Source: Clostridia bacterium (GTDB taxonomy: Bacteria; Bacillota; Clostridia; Christensenellales; Borkfalkiaceae). From it: a DNA stretch of 34,840 nt. The notes under the pieces were generated by a model, which worked only from the letters and a program-made list of their open reading frames with translations, was not told where the DNA came from and searched no databases. Shown one piece after another: positions 1 to 6,765 of this stretch; the first letter of the stretch is position 1, and each line of letters begins with the position of its first letter. The stretch spans positions 1 through 34,840 of the forward strand of contig JAFTPU010000007.1 of NCBI GenBank assembly GCA_017463105.1, written 5' to 3'. A program made the position numbers and the translations under genes.

Positions 1-43
1 GCACGGCTCTATGAGCAAGCTCCCGTTTCGTACCCGAAATCAT
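1..43 (-). CDS. Start of an unidentified gene, cut by the left edge
   Basis: On the minus strand an ATG at 43-41 opens a frame reading MISGTKRELAHRAV, which is still open at the window edge. A GAGGG ribosome-site-like stretch lies about 8 bases before the ATG. Only 14 residues are visible, so no family can be assigned. The main support is a plausible start signal at the head of a leftward gene; it could also be a chance frame. Confidence 0.35.
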   Translation of the reverse strand, partial: MISGTKRELAHRAV

Positions 44-116
44 TTTCTTCCCTCTTGCAAGCAAGGCAAATCTATTTTATCCACATATTCCCTTTGGGAA
101 ATTTATCGCCGCTATG

Positions 117-144
117 CCTTGTTCTTAACCGAACAAGGTTTTTT
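117..144 (+). terminator. Rho-independent terminator-like hairpin
   Basis: CCTTGTTC (117-124) pairs perfectly with GAACAAGG (131-138) around a 6-base loop and is followed by six T. The polarity is rightward, but no rightward gene is visible to its left. It may end a transcript from outside the window, or it may be a leader hairpin of the leftward gene at the edge. Confidence 0.6.
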
Positions 145-394
145 GTTACGTGTTTTTGGATATACGTATGATTTTTTGTTTTTGGTTGGCGGAGGGAGTG
201 TATCCCAAAAGTAATAAGTAAGAGGGAAAAGTGAATAAGTGCGGTTAGGGATAAAAAGGGATACGCTCGACTGCGCAATAAGTTGCTTCGTTCGGTATGC
301 TTATCATACCGAATAAGCCGAGCCCAAACAAATCACAAAACGGTGGATATATAAACGTTATTTAACGCATACTGTCGGAAAAGGCGGTGTGGAA
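145..394. other. Intergenic stretch with one inverted repeat
   Basis: No convincing gene is seen here. The only clear structure is a perfect 9-base inverted repeat, TTCGGTATG (291-299) and CATACCGAA (305-313), with a 5-base loop and no T-run. It could be an operator or an mRNA hairpin for the membrane protein that follows. No good -35/-10 pair was found. Confidence 0.4.
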
Positions 395-970
395 ATGGAA
401 AAAACAGAGAGCAAAACAACGCAAGGCTATGGCTTGAGTCGCTATTTTTTGCTGACGATGACGCTTTCGCTTTTGGGGTGGGCTTTCGAAACCACGTTCG
501 TTTTCGTGGTAACGCATCGCTGGACGGATCGCGGCTTTATGACGCTACCGTTCTGCCCGATCTACGGTTGCTCGCTTGTTGCGGCGTATTTCCTCGTCGG
601 CACGCCCGACGAAGGCGGACTTTTACTTAAAAAAGTGGAAAATCCCGTTTTTCGTTATCCTCTGTATCTTCTTGCCGCGTTCGTGATCCCCAGCCTTGCC
701 GAGCTTTCCGTCGGCTTCTTCTTCGATAAAGCTTTCGGTATATGGCTGTGGAGCTATGCCGCGCAACCGTTCAATTTAAACGGTTACGTGTGTTTACCGA
801 TATCTCTTGCGTGGGCGGCTTTGATCTTTTTCTTTATGAAATTTCTTTTCCCGCCAATAAAAAACGCGCTCGGAAAGCTTCCGCGCGCGTTTGTCCGTAT
901 CGTCGCAATCACGCTTTTTATTGCCGTCGCGATCGACCTTATCTACAATTTTTTGCTCTTATTTTCTTGA
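395..970 (+). CDS. CmpB-type putative ABC transporter integral membrane protein
   Basis: A 191-residue hydrophobic protein with about five membrane segments. The segment GWAFETTFVFV, followed by RGFMTLPFCPIYGCS, matches the hallmark of the CmpB-like 'putative ABC-transporter type IV' family (PF06541), which has a G-W-x-x-E-T block and then R-G-F-x-x-x-P-F-C-P-I-Y-G. The function of that family is not established. I chose ATG 395 because the AAGGCGG ribosome site at 381-387 then sits 7 bases upstream; the in-frame GTG at 389 would be only 1 base from it. The gene appears to stand alone and is followed by one copy of the dispersed 15-base motif. Confidence 0.8.
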   Translation: MEKTESKTTQGYGLSRYFLLTMTLSLLGWAFETTFVFVVTHRWTDRGFMTLPFCPIYGCSLVAAYFLVGTPDEGGLLLKKVENPVFRYPLYLLAAFVIPSLAELSVGFFFDKAFGIWLWSYAAQPFNLNGYVCLPISLAWAALIFFFMKFLFPPIKNALGKLPRAFVRIVAITLFIAVAIDLIYNFLLLFS

Positions 971-975
971 AACAA

Positions 976-990
976 GGGGGCAGGTATGCG
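976..990 (+). repeat. Dispersed motif copy 1 (GGGGGCAGGTATGCG)
   Basis: Intergenic copy just after the CmpB-like gene. Near-identical copies lie at 22557, 23926 and 27644, all on the plus strand. See the finding on this motif. Confidence 0.6.
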
Positions 991-1011
991 CTGAGATAAA
1001 AAATCAATACG

Positions 1012-1041
1012 AAAAAGTGCGTCCGCTCGTTGAAAGCGCAC
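1012..1041 (-). terminator. Probable terminator of the XRE repressor gene
   Basis: Read on the minus strand, GTGCG (1041-1037) and CGCAC (1021-1017) form a stem, with further pairing possible in the loop, followed by five T (1016-1012). It lies about 25 bases beyond the stop of the leftward XRE gene. The stem is short, so the call is moderate. Confidence 0.5.
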
Positions 1042-1064
1042 GAACAGAAGGAGCGTTGTTAAAC

Positions 1065-1268
1065 TCAATAGTCGCTCAAACCCAAAAGATAATCGGAAGA
1101 AACTTCTAAAAAACGGCACAGCAGACAAAGCGTTTCCAAAGAGGGAACGCTTTTTCCGCTTTTATAATCGGTGATACATTGCTTCGTTACGTTGATCGCC
1201 CGCGCAATCTCCACCTGCGTCTTCCCGCTGTTTTTTAATGCTTCGTTGAAGCGTTCGGTGAATTTCAT
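1065..1268 (-). CDS. Small XRE-family helix-turn-helix repressor
   Basis: A 67-residue protein that is almost entirely one Cro/CI-type helix-turn-helix domain. The block KTQVEIARAINVTKQCITDY is the HTH, followed by the usual SVPSLETLCLLCRFLEVSSDYLLG end. There is no extra sensor domain. It is divergent from the signal peptidase operon, and the region between them holds three related palindromes, one lying inside the operon promoter, so it very likely represses both itself and the operon (inference). SinR, also XRE-type, represses the sipW-tasA operon in Bacillus; this protein is shorter and lacks the SinI-binding tail, so orthology is not claimed. The gene has no ribosome site, and its TATAAT is 6 bases before the ATG. 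Confidence 0.9.
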   Translation of the reverse strand: MKFTERFNEALKNSGKTQVEIARAINVTKQCITDYKSGKSVPSLETLCLLCRFLEVSSDYLLGLSDY

Positions 1269-1274
1269 AAAAAT

Positions 1275-1280
1275 ATTATA
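1275..1280 (-). promoter_or_regulatory. -10 element of the XRE gene, leaderless geometry
   Basis: TATAAT on the minus strand ends 6 bases before the ATG at 1268, placing the expected transcription start at or next to the A of ATG. No ribosome site lies between. No clear -35 box was found. Confidence 0.6.
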
Positions 1281-1290
1281 CGAAAAACGG

Positions 1291-1354
1291 TCAGTTATTA
1301 CTTGACAGTCAGTTAAAAACTGATTATAATATAAATTGGAGTAAGTTATTAACT
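1291..1354. promoter_or_regulatory. Operator cluster between XRE gene and signal peptidase operon
   Basis: There are three related palindromes. They are AGTTATTACTT (1293-1303, one mismatch), TCAGTTAAAAACTGA (1309-1323, perfect 6-base arms) and AGTTATTAACT (1344-1354, perfect). The middle one fills the spacer between the -35 and -10 boxes of the operon promoter, an ideal position for repression. All share an AGTTA half site. That the neighbouring XRE protein binds them is inference from position and symmetry. Confidence 0.7.
1302..1330 (+). promoter_or_regulatory. Consensus promoter of the signal peptidase operon
   Basis: TTGACA (1302-1307), a 17-base spacer and TATAAT (1325-1330) match the sigma-A consensus exactly. 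Transcription should start near 1337, giving a leader of about 145 bases before the first gene. Confidence 0.85.
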
Positions 1355-1380
1355 GACTCTTACATACTTAAATTTTGTTC

Positions 1381-1402
1381 TTTTATATATTAATATATAA
1401 AA
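1381..1402. repeat. 22-base perfect AT palindrome in the operon leader
   Basis: TTTTATATATT is followed directly by its reverse complement. It lies in the leader of the signal peptidase operon and could be a further protein site or an RNA hairpin. Being entirely A and T, it is weaker evidence than its length suggests. Confidence 0.4.
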
Positions 1403-1482
1403 ACTTGATAGTAGGAGGCTGGCGCTAAAATAAAATTGGAATAATCGGGTATTATTTACAATATAAATTTCGGCAGGGTAAA

Positions 1483-2517
1483 ATGAAGGGAAAAGCAAAG
1501 AAAATCATAAAAACGACCTTATACGTTTTAGGATACGCTTTAATGGCGGTTTGTATGCTCGCACTTATTTTTGCCATTACCACGAAAAAAGATCCGGACG
1601 GTGCGGCAACAATTTTCGGGAAACAGCTCCGTATCGTCCGTTCCGATTCCATGGCGGAGAACGCGGAGACGGACGTGAGCGACTACGAGATAGGCTCGTT
1701 ACCAGTAAAAAGCGTGTTGTTTATCGACGTGGTGCCCGAGGATAAAGCGGAGGCGGACGCGTGGTATGCGGAGCTTAAAGTCGGAGACGTGCTGACCTTC
1801 CGTTACGTGTACGGCACGCAAGTGACGATCACGCACCGTATAATCGCGATCGCGCCCAACGAAACGGGCGGATACGACATTTCCCTGACGGGCGATAACT
1901 TCGCGGGCGAATACGGCGGCATGACGCAGAAGATCGATACCTCGGACGAGGCGAGCTTGAACTACGTGATCGGTAAAGTGACGGGGCATAGCTATACGCT
2001 CGGGGTGGTCATCTATGCACTGCGCACGCCCGTAGGAATCACCTGTATCGTCATTGTTCCCTGTCTGATCGTCATCGCGATGGAAATCGTTCGGATCGTC
2101 GGCGCGTTCCGTTCGGAAAAAACGGAAAAGGTGAAAGAGGAAAGCGCGAAACAACAAAACGAGATCGAGGAGCTTAAACGACAGCTCGCTATGCTTCAAC
2201 AAAGCGTAGCCGCGCCCGTCGGATCGGTACCTGCCCCGCCCGTAGCGACGGAAACGGCAACCGAAGCAAAACCGATTGAAGCCGTACCTGCCCCCGCCGA
2301 AAATGAAAAGATACGGGCGGAAACGGCACCTACGGACGAGACTACGACGGAATCTCCGAAGGAAAACGAACCGATACCCGAAAACGATAACAACGATAAC
2401 GATCAAGAAATACCGACGAAAACGGCACCCACGGACGAGACCACGGAAGATAGGGAAAAGGAACGTCTGCCGTCTGCGAAAGAAACGGAGCGAATAGAAC
2501 AAACGAAGGATAAGTAA
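1483..2517 (+). CDS. SipW-like (ER-type) signal peptidase I with long C-terminal tail
   Basis: A 344-residue membrane protein. TM1 is at about 11-32 and TM2 at about 175-207, with the S26 peptidase domain outside between them. The ER-type triad is visible: Ser56 in RSDSM, His118 in THRI and Asp138 in TGDNF. This is the SipW arrangement, which uses His rather than the Lys of ordinary bacterial signal peptidases. It should remove signal peptides from the next exported proteins, which carry the SipW-type GG(S/T)YALFT motif. Unusually, about 135 residues follow TM2: a coiled coil (about 211-245), then a Pro/Glu/Thr-rich segment with TAPTDETT twice. SipW of Bacillus lacks this. The ribosome site is weak (GGCAGGG). 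Confidence 0.88.
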   Translation: MKGKAKKIIKTTLYVLGYALMAVCMLALIFAITTKKDPDGAATIFGKQLRIVRSDSMAENAETDVSDYEIGSLPVKSVLFIDVVPEDKAEADAWYAELKVGDVLTFRYVYGTQVTITHRIIAIAPNETGGYDISLTGDNFAGEYGGMTQKIDTSDEASLNYVIGKVTGHSYTLGVVIYALRTPVGITCIVIVPCLIVIAMEIVRIVGAFRSEKTEKVKEESAKQQNEIEELKRQLAMLQQSVAAPVGSVPAPPVATETATEAKPIEAVPAPAENEKIRAETAPTDETTTESPKENEPIPENDNNDNDQEIPTKTAPTDETTEDREKERLPSAKETERIEQTKDK

Positions 2518-2586
2518 GACGGGACAACAACGGGGGACGTGGTGAAAACCGAAGAAGAAAAATTTAGACAGGAGGTCTGAAACGTT

Positions 2587-3327
2587 ATGACAGATAAGAT
2601 AATACTCGTATTTATGTGCTTTGCGATGTTGATGTGCGTGTACTCCACTCTCGTGATCACGCGCGACATCATAAAGGAACAGGTAGAAGCCCGCAAAGCG
2701 GCAAAAGAAGCGAAAGCGGCAAAAGCGCCCGCTCCCGCACCCGCGCCTCAGCCCGTTGCGGAGGCACCGCGGGAAACGGCAATCGAAGCGGAGCCCGAAA
2801 TCGAACCCGAAACCGAGTCTGAGCCCGAGTCCGTGCAGGAAGAGGTCGCGCCCGCAGAGGGCGACGGCGTGCGCTTCTCCTCGACGGTGCAGACGCTGGA
2901 AGAGAAGTATCTCGCGCTCACGTCCGAGTACAAGGGCTATTACGACGAGCTCGTGAAGTATGCGGCGCAGGTGGAGGACAGCAAGCGTTATAAAAACGTG
3001 CGCTATGAAGAATACAAACAGGGCAAGACCCGTTTGGTGCGACTTCTCATCAAACGCGGCGTGATACACGCGGAGCTGATCTTGCAGAACAGTAGCTTCA
3101 AATCGTACGTAACGGAAAACAAAATTTCCGTTAAGCACGCGGCGACGGTGATCAAGGTCTTGGACGAAACGACGGTACAGGCGGTAAAGGACGCGATCGA
3201 TATCGCGGTGAAAACGGCGCAGGACGAACGCGAGGAACGGAAACGCCTCGCTCGCGAAAGACGTCGGGAAAGACGCCGTAAATCGAATGCGGCAAACGCG
3301 ACGACGGAAAAAGAAAAGGAAAATTAA
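2587..3327 (+). CDS. One-TM protein with Pro/Glu-rich linker and coiled-coil, basic C terminus
   Basis: I do not recognise this 246-residue protein. It has one membrane segment at about 5-22, then an Ala/Lys helix, a Pro-Ala then Glu-Pro repeat linker (about 45-90), and a structured region (about 95-215) whose later part is strongly charged and helical. It ends in an Arg/Lys-rich tail. It starts 69 bases after the signal peptidase gene with a GGAGG site and is co-oriented with it. Its linker resembles in composition the tail of the signal peptidase, so the two may meet at the inner membrane face (inference). It could be an assembly or anchoring factor for the exported proteins; no catalytic motif is visible. 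Confidence 0.8.
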   Translation: MTDKIILVFMCFAMLMCVYSTLVITRDIIKEQVEARKAAKEAKAAKAPAPAPAPQPVAEAPRETAIEAEPEIEPETESEPESVQEEVAPAEGDGVRFSSTVQTLEEKYLALTSEYKGYYDELVKYAAQVEDSKRYKNVRYEEYKQGKTRLVRLLIKRGVIHAELILQNSSFKSYVTENKISVKHAATVIKVLDETTVQAVKDAIDIAVKTAQDEREERKRLARERRRERRRKSNAANATTEKEKEN

Positions 3328-3347
3328 AACAACGGAGGTATTAAAAC

Positions 3348-4040
3348 ATGGCAAAGAAAATGCGCACGATGATGATGGCGTATATGACCCTCACGCTCAG
3401 CGCACTGATGCTTGTCGGCGGCTCGTACGCGCTGTTCACGGACGAAGTCAACGAAGGCGTGCACTTGCAGGCGGGTACGTTGGACGCGGGTCTGAAAAGA
3501 ACCTCGCTCACCACGTATACGCTCGACCCTACTACGGGTAAAACGTTAAAAACCGAAAAAACGAACGAGGTAGATTTCACCAACAGCACCGAAAACGTTT
3601 TCGGATTGACGGCGGACACAAAGATCGTGCCCGGCAACACGTTCGAGGCGACGATGAAGCTCGAAAACGTGGACGCGGTGGCGTTCGATTATTGGATCTC
3701 GATCGAGCTGGCGGAAAAGGACGCAAACGGTACCGCGATCGATTACGGCACGCTTCATCTCGACGATCAGCTTGCGGTGACGGTGTACGTATCGGATGAG
3801 TACAAGATCGAAGGTCGGCGCCTCGGTAACGGCAGCTTCACCCTCGGCAGCGCCGAAGATACGATCGGTACGATAGAAAAGGATGGGAGCCAAACCTTTA
3901 CCGTAAAGGTAGAGTTCTTAAGCTTGGGCGACGGCGAAAACAACTCGTCCATGGGCGAAACCATCGATTTCGATCTCGTGGTATACGCGGTACAGAACAC
4001 GGAAATCTTGGAAACAAGCAGCAGCAACGTGAACGCTTAA
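3348..4040 (+). CDS. TasA/camelysin-like SipW-dependent exported protein
   Basis: A 230-residue protein with a SipW-type signal peptide: a hydrophobic stretch ending in LVGGSYALFTDE, where cleavage is expected near SYA. The mature part, with a D(F/Y)xNST block and a beta-rich, Gly/Asp/Asn-rich sequence, is like the beta-sandwich TasA/camelysin family, which forms matrix fibres in Bacillus. No LPXTG sorting signal is present. It lies 20 bases after the coiled-coil gene with a GGAGG site and one gene after the dedicated signal peptidase. Fibre formation is inference from family and context; it could also be a non-fibrous surface protein. Confidence 0.78.
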   Translation: MAKKMRTMMMAYMTLTLSALMLVGGSYALFTDEVNEGVHLQAGTLDAGLKRTSLTTYTLDPTTGKTLKTEKTNEVDFTNSTENVFGLTADTKIVPGNTFEATMKLENVDAVAFDYWISIELAEKDANGTAIDYGTLHLDDQLAVTVYVSDEYKIEGRRLGNGSFTLGSAEDTIGTIEKDGSQTFTVKVEFLSLGDGENNSSMGETIDFDLVVYAVQNTEILETSSSNVNA

Positions 4041-4077
4041 ATAAATCAAAAAACAATTTTAAAGGAGTACATAAAAA

Positions 4078-6555
4078 ATGAAAAGAAAGAACAAAGTTTT
4101 GCTTACGTCGTTGGCGACGATCGCAATGAGCACGAGCCTCATCGCGGGCGGTACGTATGCATTATTCACGAGCGAATCGAGCGTAAACCTCGCGGTTACT
4201 TCGGGTAAAGTCGAGGTCGAAGCTACGGCAAGCAACCTTCAGGAAAACAACCTCGCGGGTTGGGACAATATCGGCACGGCGACTCTGACGGACGACGGGG
4301 CGATCGTTATCGACAGAATGGTACCCAACGACAGCTTCACGTTCGACGTGACGATCACCAATTACAGCAACGTGGCGGCGCAATACAGAACGGTAGTGGA
4401 AACGACGGAAGACAACGGTCTTGCGGACGCGCTTACGGTAAGCTTTGAAAAGAAAGAAGCGACTAACGGTCAAGCGAAAATTGCATTCCTCGGCGGCTAC
4501 GGCGTCGACAATTGGACGTATTTGGAAGGCGTGGAAAACGGTACGGTTGTGGAAACGATCACCGTTACGATCTCTTTCGAATCGAAAGGCAACGAAGAAG
4601 ACAACAAATACAACGGCGATTACAGCTGTAAATATCAGCTTCGCGTAGAGGCGGTACAGGGCAACGCGGAAGTGGTGGATCCCATCACGTACGAAAACGG
4701 CGTATACTACGTGAACAGCGAAGATGGTATGCGTTTGATGAACAGTGTTATCAACACAACTTCTCACGGCGAGGGCAGATCGATCAAATTCGCCCTTACG
4801 GCAGATATGGATATGACTGGTATCGCTTGGACGCCTATTCACGCTTGGTGGGTAAACGTTGACGGTCAAAATCATACGGTTTCCAACCTTAACTGCGGTA
4901 TAGATTGGTGGGGCAGAAGCGGCTTTGCGGGCTACGTAGGCGGCGGCGTTATTGAAAACATCACGTTTGAAAACGTAACGGCGGAGGGCTCGCAGGCGGG
5001 TATCGTTGCGGGCTCGATCGAAGGCGCAACGCTCAACAACGTGAAAATCGCAGGTACGAACAGTGCGAAATTCAATCAATTGAAGAACCCCGCAGAAACG
5101 TGGGGCGGCGTAGGCGCAGTTTCGGGTGTAGCGACGGCGGTGAATACGGCAAGCACGGTAGAGATCGTAAGCGGAGCAACCGTAACGGTAGATTATAACG
5201 GACTTATCACCGAAGCGCCTATTCAAAACGCGTATTCGCAACTTACGGACATCAGCGCGATCGTAACGGATAACGGTACGGTAACGCCGAACGGTGTATA
5301 TTATCAGAAAATTGCAGACGGTATCGCGCTTGATCCCGATGGTAATTTGTGTGTATACAATGCAAACGGTTTGCAATATTTGAGTGCAAACGGCTTACAG
5401 AGTGTAAGCGCAACCTATTCGCTGAGAAGCAACGTAAACGTTGTTCTTATGAACGATATCGATATGGAAGGCGCGAAATTCAGCGCGATGTCGGTGCCCT
5501 ATAATGGCTCGGCTACCTTTGACGGCAACGGATATACGATTTCCAATATCAATATCGTTTCGGGTGAAAACGACAACTCTACGGGTATGGCTTCGCTTTT
5601 CTACGGTTACGAGGGTTCTACCTTGAATGTTTCCAACCTCAAACTTGAAAACGTTACCGTAACTTCCGACGAAAACGCTTCGGGTTATGCCGGCGTTATC
5701 GTAGGTTATGCACAGGGTACGTTAAACATTAGCGGTGTGGAAGTAAACAACGCTACGGTAAACGGTGCGAAGAGCTCGGGCGCATTGGTGGGACACGTTA
5801 CGCCTACGGCGCAAATCGTTGCGAGCGATTGCACCGTAACGAATGCGACCGTTACGATCGTTGAAACGGCAGAAGAACCCGACGGACATTACGCAGGTCA
5901 GTTGATTGGTAGAGTTGCGGGTATGGTCAAATTAGAGGATTGTTCTGCTGACGTTGAGGTTAGTGGCAATTTGCATGAGGATAACGAAGAGAACAGCATT
6001 TACGGAAATATGGTTGCGGGTGGCGCACTTGTCGAAGACGGCGAAATGAAAGCACAGAAATTGGCTACCGTTACCGTAATGACGGAAGAAGAACTTGCAA
6101 CGTTCAACGCGAATACGGAAGTTAAAATTTACGACACGGACACGGAAGTAGACCTTGAAGCGGCGTATACGTTTACGATGGCGCAAAGCTACGATATGGC
6201 ATTGGCAAGCGATTATGCAAATTGGCTGGCAGACTATTATGTAACGATCGATAGAGATATCGAAGAGGGTCAGCTTGGTCTTGCGGGATCGTATGAGTTA
6301 TGGCAGGACGGCACGTGGATCGCATTCTACGCTCCTGCAACGGAGGCAAACGTTGCAACGGGGCTTATGGCTTCCATAGACGCTACGTTTACGTATGCGG
6401 ACGTTGCAAACTTCGTTAAAGTATTCAACTGCGGCGTATTCGATAACAGCGGTGCGTGCGCAGGTATGACGATGAAAGTTGAGCTTCGTCTTACCAACCC
6501 CGAGGATTCGAGCGATTATATCGTTGTAAATTCGACGGAGTACACCTTCGCATAA
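4078..6555 (+). CDS. Large SipW-dependent surface protein with GLUG-like repeats
   Basis: An 825-residue exported protein. The N terminus carries the SipW-type signal (LIAGGTYALFTSE), followed by a TasA-like beta domain to about residue 200. Two repetitive stretches (about 205-310 and 440-620) show GLUG-like/beta-helix units such as GFAGYVGGGVIENITFENV and GYAGVIVGYAQGTLNISGV. The C terminus (about 680-825) is a separate beta-rich domain with few cysteines and no LPXTG or membrane anchor. The start has an AAAGGAG site 37 bases after the TasA-like gene. Its likely role is an adhesin or matrix component processed by the SipW-like enzyme; the ligand is unknown. Confidence 0.82.
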   Translation: MKRKNKVLLTSLATIAMSTSLIAGGTYALFTSESSVNLAVTSGKVEVEATASNLQENNLAGWDNIGTATLTDDGAIVIDRMVPNDSFTFDVTITNYSNVAAQYRTVVETTEDNGLADALTVSFEKKEATNGQAKIAFLGGYGVDNWTYLEGVENGTVVETITVTISFESKGNEEDNKYNGDYSCKYQLRVEAVQGNAEVVDPITYENGVYYVNSEDGMRLMNSVINTTSHGEGRSIKFALTADMDMTGIAWTPIHAWWVNVDGQNHTVSNLNCGIDWWGRSGFAGYVGGGVIENITFENVTAEGSQAGIVAGSIEGATLNNVKIAGTNSAKFNQLKNPAETWGGVGAVSGVATAVNTASTVEIVSGATVTVDYNGLITEAPIQNAYSQLTDISAIVTDNGTVTPNGVYYQKIADGIALDPDGNLCVYNANGLQYLSANGLQSVSATYSLRSNVNVVLMNDIDMEGAKFSAMSVPYNGSATFDGNGYTISNINIVSGENDNSTGMASLFYGYEGSTLNVSNLKLENVTVTSDENASGYAGVIVGYAQGTLNISGVEVNNATVNGAKSSGALVGHVTPTAQIVASDCTVTNATVTIVETAEEPDGHYAGQLIGRVAGMVKLEDCSADVEVSGNLHEDNEENSIYGNMVAGGALVEDGEMKAQKLATVTVMTEEELATFNANTEVKIYDTDTEVDLEAAYTFTMAQSYDMALASDYANWLADYYVTIDRDIEEGQLGLAGSYELWQDGTWIAFYAPATEANVATGLMASIDATFTYADVANFVKVFNCGVFDNSGACAGMTMKVELRLTNPEDSSDYIVVNSTEYTFA

Positions 6556-6570
6556 CGGAGGAAAAAAACG

Positions 6571-6607
6571 CGTGCCTCTTGCGTATACGCGCAAGAGGTG
6601 CGATTTT
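6571..6607 (+). terminator. Intra-operon terminator or attenuator
   Basis: CGTGCCTCTTGCG (6571-6583) pairs over 13 positions, two of them G-U, with CGCAAGAGGTGCG (6590-6602) around a 6-base loop, followed by ATTTTT. It separates the two SipW-dependent protein genes from the peptide and Hint genes. No promoter is visible after it, so the downstream genes probably depend on readthrough. Confidence 0.8.
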
Positions 6608-6626
6608 TCGCAAAAAAGGAGAAAAA

Positions 6627-6764
6627 ATGATAACGCAACAAATCAAAAAATACGATACGCCGTCGATCAATATCGTTTCGTTCGAACCTATCGACGTGCT
6701 CACGGGGAGCGTTGGATTCCAATATCCCTTTACGAGCGAAGGCGATCTGGGCTGGGGGGATTGA
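6627..6764 (+). CDS. 45-residue peptide of unknown function
   Basis: ATG 6627 has a good AAAAGGAG site and gives a 45-residue protein beginning MITQQIKKYDTPSINIVSF, with a middle EPIDVLTGSV and a C terminus GDLGWGD. There is no signal peptide or membrane segment. Its pattern (Y-x-x-P, then a hydrophobic strand, then (E/D)-x-x-D-V-L-T-x-S) resembles short hypothetical proteins that I recall in gut Firmicutes and Bacteroidales. Their function is unknown to me. The stop is 1 base before the next start, so translation is coupled to the Hint protein gene. It could be a peptide precursor, a small regulator or a chaperone. Confidence 0.65.
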   Translation: MITQQIKKYDTPSINIVSFEPIDVLTGSVGFQYPFTSEGDLGWGD

Positions 6765-6765
6765 T

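Noticed and set aside
1413-1440. A perfect AGGAGG with no usable start codon after it, in the leader of the surface operon
   Set aside because: No ATG, GTG or TTG lies at 5-12 bases; TTG at about 1435 is too far. It may be a relic of a lost frame, but there is nothing more to support it.
2225-2296. Reverse-strand partial matches to the 15-base motif in the signal peptidase tail (TACCTGCCCC)
   Set aside because: They encode repeated Val-Pro-Ala-Pro in a low-complexity tail, so the match follows from the repeated residues.
1699-3354. 551-codon open frame on the minus strand opposite the signal peptidase and coiled-coil genes
   Set aside because: It is antisense to two genes with clear ribosome sites and motifs; its product is an Arg/Phe-rich sequence without family resemblance. 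Codon bias of the plus-strand genes keeps the opposite frame open.
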